DNA of 64,000 bases, taken from positions 1 through 64,000 of the forward strand of contig CANQMO010000016.1 of assembly GCA_947624985.1 (NCBI GenBank), in the 5' to 3' direction. Source of the stretch: an uncultured Oscillospiraceae bacterium. Lineage in GTDB: Bacteria; Bacillota; Clostridia; Oscillospirales; Oscillospiraceae. Under the pieces are notes generated by a model. That model was not told where the DNA came from and did not search any database. It saw only the letters and a program-made list of their open reading frames with translations. Made by a program: the position numbers and the translations under genes. Of the stretch, positions 59,962-64,000 are shown piece after piece. Each line of letters opens with the position of its first letter. The first letter of the stretch is position 1.

Positions 59962-61332
59962 TTACACATCATTTCCCGATCCGGTCCCCGGCGGCGTCGC
60001 CTTGTCAGCGCCGGCAGCCTTCTCCACGGCCCGGGCCTCCTGCTCGGAGAAGCCCTCGAACTTGGTCAGGTAGTACCAAAACGGCGCTCTTCCGTCCGCC
60101 ACATACCCGTACCAGCGGGCCCTGTCCTCCTCCCGGTTATAGGTGATGTCGCCGAAATCATAGGTGACGGCATACTCCCCCGCCGGTGCCAGCCCGTAGG
60201 CGTCCGCGAACCTGTCCAGCGCATAGATGACGCCGTCCAGCGCGTCGGTAAGCTTATCCCGGATATCCTTGATAAGCTGCACGGTCCGCCTGTCGTCGGC
60301 CTCCACCTGGGTGGCGGTCATCATGCCGCTGCGCTCGTTAAAGACGAAGTAGCCGTTGGAGAACCCGCACTTGAACCCGATCTGGCTGAGCAGGGCGTTG
60401 ATACCCGCGAGCCTGACCTCGGTATTCAGCGCCGGGTCGATCTCCTGGTAGTACTCCGCCGCGCCGGACCCGAAGGCCTTCTTGATGAACCGGGGCAGCT
60501 TCAGCCGCCGGGACCCGCCCAGCGGGGCACCGGCCTGTTCGGTGAGCCTGTCGTCCAGCAGGGCCAGGCGGCGGCTATCAAAGATCTCGGAAGCGTTGCG
60601 GCTGTACGCCACGTCCAGATCCCGCAGCTCCTCCAGCGCCCCGGCGAACACGGGCATCCCCATGGGGGAAGCCGGGTCCAGATGATTGGCCTGGGGCATA
60701 CGCAGCACGCCGAACAGGGGCCTTTCCACGCCCTGGGCGACCACGTCCTCCGCCAGCCCCGCCCAGGGGGTTGCCTCGATGGGCACGCTTTTTCCCCGGT
60801 CCCGGGCCGTCTCGCCCACGAAGCAGCGATTGGAGACGGCATAGCGTCCATCCGCCAGAAACCGGTGATACTCCAGCCGGGTATAGTACCTGCCCCGCTC
60901 CTGGTCGTACCGTCCGCTCTGGAACACCGCCCCCGTCACCGTGCCGCCGGACATATCGGTGACGGCGAACCGGTCCGGTGTGAGCAGCTCGACGTCCTCT
61001 CCGTTCGGCTTCATTATGACCGTACCGAAGGCGCAGCCGTACTCCACCCAGTGGCGCAGGGAGAAATAGATCCTGTCCACCTGCTCCTGCAACCAGGCCG
61101 CCCGCTCCGAACCGGCCACGGAGATACCCACGGCCAGGGTGGCGAGCCTGGCCGTCTCCGAACAGACGCTTTTTGCCAGATTCACCGTCCGAATGGTGTT
61201 TTCCGGGTCCGGGTCCAGCCAGTCGGGCCTGCCCCGATACGCCGCCGCGCACCGGCGCAGCAGCCTGTCCGTCTCCGGGGACGGGCCGCACTGCACGCCG
61301 AACTGCTCCCGGGCTCTGTCTGCCAGCAACAT
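59962..61332 (-). CDS. Phage portal protein (A118/SPP1 gp6-like)
   Basis: 456 aa. Portal family features: YRGRPDWLDPD near the N-terminus, WVEYGCAFGTVIMKPN, the long helix LIKDIRDKLTDALDGVIYAL. Forms the dodecameric DNA gate. ATG 61332 is chosen with GGAGAG upstream; further in-frame extension overlaps terL. Confidence 0.92.
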   Translation of the reverse strand: MLLADRAREQFGVQCGPSPETDRLLRRCAAAYRGRPDWLDPDPENTIRTVNLAKSVCSETARLATLAVGISVAGSERAAWLQEQVDRIYFSLRHWVEYGCAFGTVIMKPNGEDVELLTPDRFAVTDMSGGTVTGAVFQSGRYDQERGRYYTRLEYHRFLADGRYAVSNRCFVGETARDRGKSVPIEATPWAGLAEDVVAQGVERPLFGVLRMPQANHLDPASPMGMPVFAGALEELRDLDVAYSRNASEIFDSRRLALLDDRLTEQAGAPLGGSRRLKLPRFIKKAFGSGAAEYYQEIDPALNTEVRLAGINALLSQIGFKCGFSNGYFVFNERSGMMTATQVEADDRRTVQLIKDIRDKLTDALDGVIYALDRFADAYGLAPAGEYAVTYDFGDITYNREEDRARWYGYVADGRAPFWYYLTKFEGFSEQEARAVEKAAGADKATPPGTGSGNDV

Positions 61333-61351
61333 AGTTAGCTCTCTCCTTTTC

Positions 61352-62590
61352 TCATGCTCTCGACCCTCTGCGCAGGGCCAATGTCTCATAGGCATACCGA
61401 AGGGCGCTGATAGCGTGGTCGTCCCGATCCGGATACCCGCTCATCACGCGCCCCTGGCTGTCTCTTTCATATTCATACCTGGTAATCTCCCGCCAGGCGC
61501 CGGGCGTCCGGGCCGGGTCGATGACCAGCGTCCGGGACTGGAGCCACTTAAAGCCGTACTCCACGCTGCCGGGCCCCTTGCGGGCGCCTCGGGCGGGCAG
61601 GCCCATCTCCCGCCAGTCGCTGATACTTTTCGGCTCGGCGCTGTCGCAGATGATGGGCCGGTCCCCATATCCCCGTTCCAGCACCCACCGGGCCGTGTCC
61701 CGGTTGCTCGTTCGGTTAACATAATATTCATCCAGCAGGAATATCCTCTCCTGCGCCGGGTCATACCCGGTCCGCAGGAAGGCGAACTTATCCGGGTACC
61801 AGCCCCAGTCCACTCCCTGGAAGATACGGTCCATCCGTCCGATCTCCCCGTCCGTGACCGGCCGCACCTCGACCCGTTCAAACACGTTGCCGCCGGTGCC
61901 GGTAGCCACGCCCAGATACTCGTGCTCATAGGCCCGCTCGTCTGCGGCCCGCAGCCGCTCCGCCTCCATAAAAAACGCCTCGCCCAGCCAGGGGCGCGGC
62001 GCGTCAAGGTAGGTGCTCTTATGCCGCAGCCGGTCCGGCCGGTCCTGTTCGGCGTCGGCGTTGGCCCAGTGGTCCCGGCTTATAGGCGGGTTATAGCTCT
62101 CGAAATTCCAGAACCGCTCCCCGCCCCGCATGGTGGACTGGAGGATGGACCGTATCTCCTCCCGTCCAGCGAACTGGTCCTTCTCCTCAAAATGGGTGAT
62201 GGCGATATAGCCGAAGGGCGTCTTGATGGATTTGAGCTTCATGGGGTCGTCGGCGCCCCGGAACAGGATACGCTGCCCCGTAGGCCGGAAGGCGATCTCC
62301 ATGGGCGCCGTCCTGGCCTCCCACATCCCCGCCATGCCCAGCGCGTCCAGCGCCCACATATACTGGGCGAACACGCTGTCCCGCAGGGTGTTGCCGATCT
62401 TGCGCAGCACCAGCGCGTGGGCGTCCGGGTTTTGCAGCAGCAGCACCGGGACCATGAGACTGACCGCCGAGGACTTCAGCGACCCCCGCCCCCCGGCGAT
62501 ATCGTAATGGGTGTGTCCGTGGCCGAACACGTCCCGGGCCAGATCATGGAACGCTGGTCCCAGCAGCTCCGACAGCCGGACCTCATACAT
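61352..62590 (-). CDS. terL: Phage terminase large subunit
   Basis: 412 aa. ATPase with Walker A GGRGSLKSS (33-41) and a coupling region; C-terminal RNase-H-like nuclease with acidic residues in FQGVDWGWYPD, ICDSAEPKS and DRDDHAISALRYA. PBSX-like family. Appears complete, so packaging could still work. Overlaps terS by 8 bases. Confidence 0.95.
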   Translation of the reverse strand: MYEVRLSELLGPAFHDLARDVFGHGHTHYDIAGGRGSLKSSAVSLMVPVLLLQNPDAHALVLRKIGNTLRDSVFAQYMWALDALGMAGMWEARTAPMEIAFRPTGQRILFRGADDPMKLKSIKTPFGYIAITHFEEKDQFAGREEIRSILQSTMRGGERFWNFESYNPPISRDHWANADAEQDRPDRLRHKSTYLDAPRPWLGEAFFMEAERLRAADERAYEHEYLGVATGTGGNVFERVEVRPVTDGEIGRMDRIFQGVDWGWYPDKFAFLRTGYDPAQERIFLLDEYYVNRTSNRDTARWVLERGYGDRPIICDSAEPKSISDWREMGLPARGARKGPGSVEYGFKWLQSRTLVIDPARTPGAWREITRYEYERDSQGRVMSGYPDRDDHAISALRYAYETLALRRGSRA

Positions 62591-62927
62591 CCACGATCAC
62601 CCTGACTTCTTCGCCGCCGCCGTCCTGCTTTTCCTTGGGGTGCTCCTGCCACTTGTCGCCCCGGCGGTTGTTGAGCCAGTACATCTGCGCCCGCAGATCC
62701 CCGCCCAGCGCCCTGTCCAGCAGCGCCTGCTCCACCTGATAGTCCACCAGCTCCCGCCCCTTGCGCAGGGCCTGGGCGATCTGGGGGTACTTTTTCTGCC
62801 ATTTATAAAAGGTGCTGAGCCCGATACCCATCTGTCCGGCGATCTTTTCCCGGGTGAGCCCGTCTCTGGCCCAGCCCTCCAGCAGGATGAGACCTTCGTC
62901 CTCCAACCACTTTTCCGCTCTGACCAA
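62583..62927 (-). CDS. terS: Phage terminase small subunit
   Basis: 114 aa. An N-terminal HTH (GLTREKIAGQMGIGLSTFYKW) and a C-terminal oligomerisation region (DYQVEQALLDRALGG). Start is TTG at 62927, with GGGGTGAGA upstream. First gene of the cassette; no phage promoter of its own was clear. Confidence 0.9.
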   Translation of the reverse strand: MVRAEKWLEDEGLILLEGWARDGLTREKIAGQMGIGLSTFYKWQKKYPQIAQALRKGRELVDYQVEQALLDRALGGDLRAQMYWLNNRRGDKWQEHPKEKQDGGGEEVRVIVDV

Positions 62928-62952
62928 TCCGCTCTCACCCCCAACAAAACGA

Positions 62953-62977
62953 CCCTGACAGGGAACTCCTGTCAGGG
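62953..62977. terminator. Terminator between proS and the phage cassette
   Basis: CCCTGACAGG / CCTGTCAGGG. On the minus strand (end of proS) it is followed by TCGTTTTGTT; on the plus strand by a GC stretch and CTTTTTT. Confidence 0.75.
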
Positions 62978-63055
62978 CCGCCGCCTTTTTTCGTTGTGTT
63001 CAGTATAGCACCGGAAACGGTAAAAATCGTCTCCTTAATTTATCATTTTCGGGAC

Positions 63056-64000
63056 TTAATACGCAATGCCCCAGATGACCATTTTCTTTGCGGGCCGTCC
63101 GCAGCAGGGGCACACGTCCCCCAGCTTCTCCTGCTGGAAGGGGATACACCGGCTGGACACACCGGCCAGCTCCTTCATCTTCTCCTCGCAGGCGGTATCG
63201 CCGCACCACATGGTCTTGACGAAGCCGTCCATGGCCTTTTCCTTCACTTCCTCCACGGTAGCGGCGGGCCAGATATGGCTGTCCAGATTGGCCTTTGCCT
63301 TATCGAACAGGGCCTGCTGGACCGTCTCCAGCAGCGCGGGCACGGTGCTCTCCAGCTCGTCCAGGGACAGGAACGTCTTCTCCTGATTATCCCGCCGGAC
63401 GGCCACGGCCTGGTTATTTTCCAGGTCCCGGGGCCCTATCTCCAGCCGCAGGGGGACGCCCTTCATCTCGTACTCCGAGTACTTCCACCCGGGGCTGTTG
63501 TCGGAGAAGTCGCCCTTGACCCGGATACCGGCGGCCTTGAGCCGCTCCACGATCTTTTCGGCGGCCTCGGTGACGCCGGGCTTATGGGCGGCGATGGGCA
63601 GCACGATCACCTGGGTGGGGGCCACTCTGGGGGGCAGCACCAGTCCCCGGTCGTCGCCGTGGGTCATGATGAGCCCGCCGATGGTGCGGGTGGACAGGCC
63701 CCAGCTGGTCTGGTGGGGGTAAGCGGCCTGATTGGTCTTGTCCTGGAAGGTGATGCCGAAGGCCCGGGCAAAGCCGTCGCCGAAGTAATGGCTGGTGCCG
63801 GACTGGAGGGCCTTGTGGTCGTGCATCATGCACTCGATGGTATAGGTATTCACCGCCCCGGCGAACTTTTCCTTCTCGGTCTTGTTGCCCCGGATGACGG
63901 GCATGGCCAGGTAATTCTCGCAGCAGTCGGCGTATATCTCCAGCATCCGCAGGGTCTCCTCCCGGGCCTCCTGCTCGGTGGCGTGGAGGGTATGGCCCTC
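63056..64000 (-). CDS. proS: Prolyl-tRNA synthetase, archaeal/eukaryotic type, N-terminus outside window
   Basis: The C-terminal 314 residues of class II ProRS type 3: GHTLHATEQEAREETLRM at the window edge, motif 2 to 3 region (GLIMTHGDDRGLVLPPRVAP), anticodon-binding domain and the C-terminal zinc-binding domain (CGDTACEEKM ... CPCCGRPAK) ending in Tyr. Attaches proline to tRNA-Pro. Reading stays open to 64000. It is the host gene bordering the phage cassette. Confidence 0.96.
   Translation of the reverse strand, partial: EGHTLHATEQEAREETLRMLEIYADCCENYLAMPVIRGNKTEKEKFAGAVNTYTIECMMHDHKALQSGTSHYFGDGFARAFGITFQDKTNQAAYPHQTSWGLSTRTIGGLIMTHGDDRGLVLPPRVAPTQVIVLPIAAHKPGVTEAAEKIVERLKAAGIRVKGDFSDNSPGWKYSEYEMKGVPLRLEIGPRDLENNQAVAVRRDNQEKTFLSLDELESTVPALLETVQQALFDKAKANLDSHIWPAATVEEVKEKAMDGFVKTMWCGDTACEEKMKELAGVSSRCIPFQQEKLGDVCPCCGRPAKKMVIWGIAY

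Larger units (their letters stand above)
45065..62927 (-). mobile_element. Phage structural and lysis cassette (prophage remnant or GTA/PBSX-like element)
   Basis: One minus-strand block of about 20 closely packed or overlapping genes runs terS, terL, portal, nuclease, scaffold, capsid, connector and minor capsid proteins, major tail, chaperone, Gp15, tape measure, tail, DUF859 fibre, XkdX-like, holin, endolysin: the order of A118-like siphophages. No integrase, excisionase, repressor or replication gene is inside or next to it, and both flanks (PpiC, proS) are intact host genes. No att duplication was seen. Composition matches the host except for the nuclease gene. Confidence 0.9.

Noticed and set aside
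45000-63056. Attachment-site repeats flanking the phage cassette
   Set aside because: The two flanks share no obvious direct repeat by eye; both have ordinary terminator hairpins of different sequence.

Overview
The window looks like a chromosomal segment of a high-GC, Gram-positive, anaerobic member of the Clostridia, most likely an Oscillospiraceae-type gut bacterium. This is inferred from the gene set (PPi-type pyruvate phosphate dikinase, phosphoketolase, Fe-S aldo/keto reductase, archaeal-type ProRS, TM1266-type regulator, many PadR/GntR/AraC regulators), from AGGAGG ribosome binding sites, from sigma-A promoters with 17-bp spacers, and from one sigma-G-like promoter. No rRNA or taxonomic marker is present, so the family assignment is an inference.

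Layout. 1-6,900: the N-terminal 789 residues of ppdK, two small spore-type ORFs, an XRE regulator, and a response regulator / histidine kinase / HtrA protease operon. 7,000-10,500: a polar amino-acid ABC transporter and, under its own promoter, an unusual lipoprotein whose solute-binding fold appears circularly permuted. 10,500-17,500: a PadR/DUF4097 pair, an Fe-S aldo/keto reductase, small peptides, an AraC regulator, alanine dehydrogenase and a patatin-like phospholipase. 17,970-23,770: a visibly AT-richer island holding a complete two-component system, anchored protein, ABC ATPase and FtsX-type permease, which resembles peptide sensing and detoxification modules. 24,000-36,500: tRNA-Leu(UAA) divergent from mnmG, then an AraC/effector-domain regulator, a Cof hydrolase, a transporter behind a yybP-ykoY (Mn2+) riboswitch, a CopZ-like protein, a PadR/DUF2812 operon, prmA, phosphoketolase and a GntR/DUF5808 pair. 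36,500-45,060: a TM1266/SsuABC-like operon behind a structured leader, a 93-bp cloverleaf-forming element at the permease 3' end, a 44-residue peptide with a Sfp-type PPTase, an ECF sigma/anti-sigma pair, a NYN-domain protein and an extracytoplasmic PpiC foldase.

45,065-62,927 is a phage structural cassette on the minus strand, transcribed from terS towards the lysin: terminase, portal, a PBECR-type nuclease, scaffold, capsid, connectors, tail, holin and endolysin. No integrase, repressor or replication gene lies inside it. The usual MuF minor head gene between portal and scaffold is missing and an AT-rich nuclease ORF occupies its place. The window ends in proS.

The most interesting points are the Mn2+-type riboswitch in front of an ion-transporter-superfamily permease, the exactly tiled cloverleaf repeat, the permuted solute-binding protein, the Asn/Gln/Ser-rich peptide with a sigma-G-like promoter, and the stripped-down phage cassette with its nuclease.
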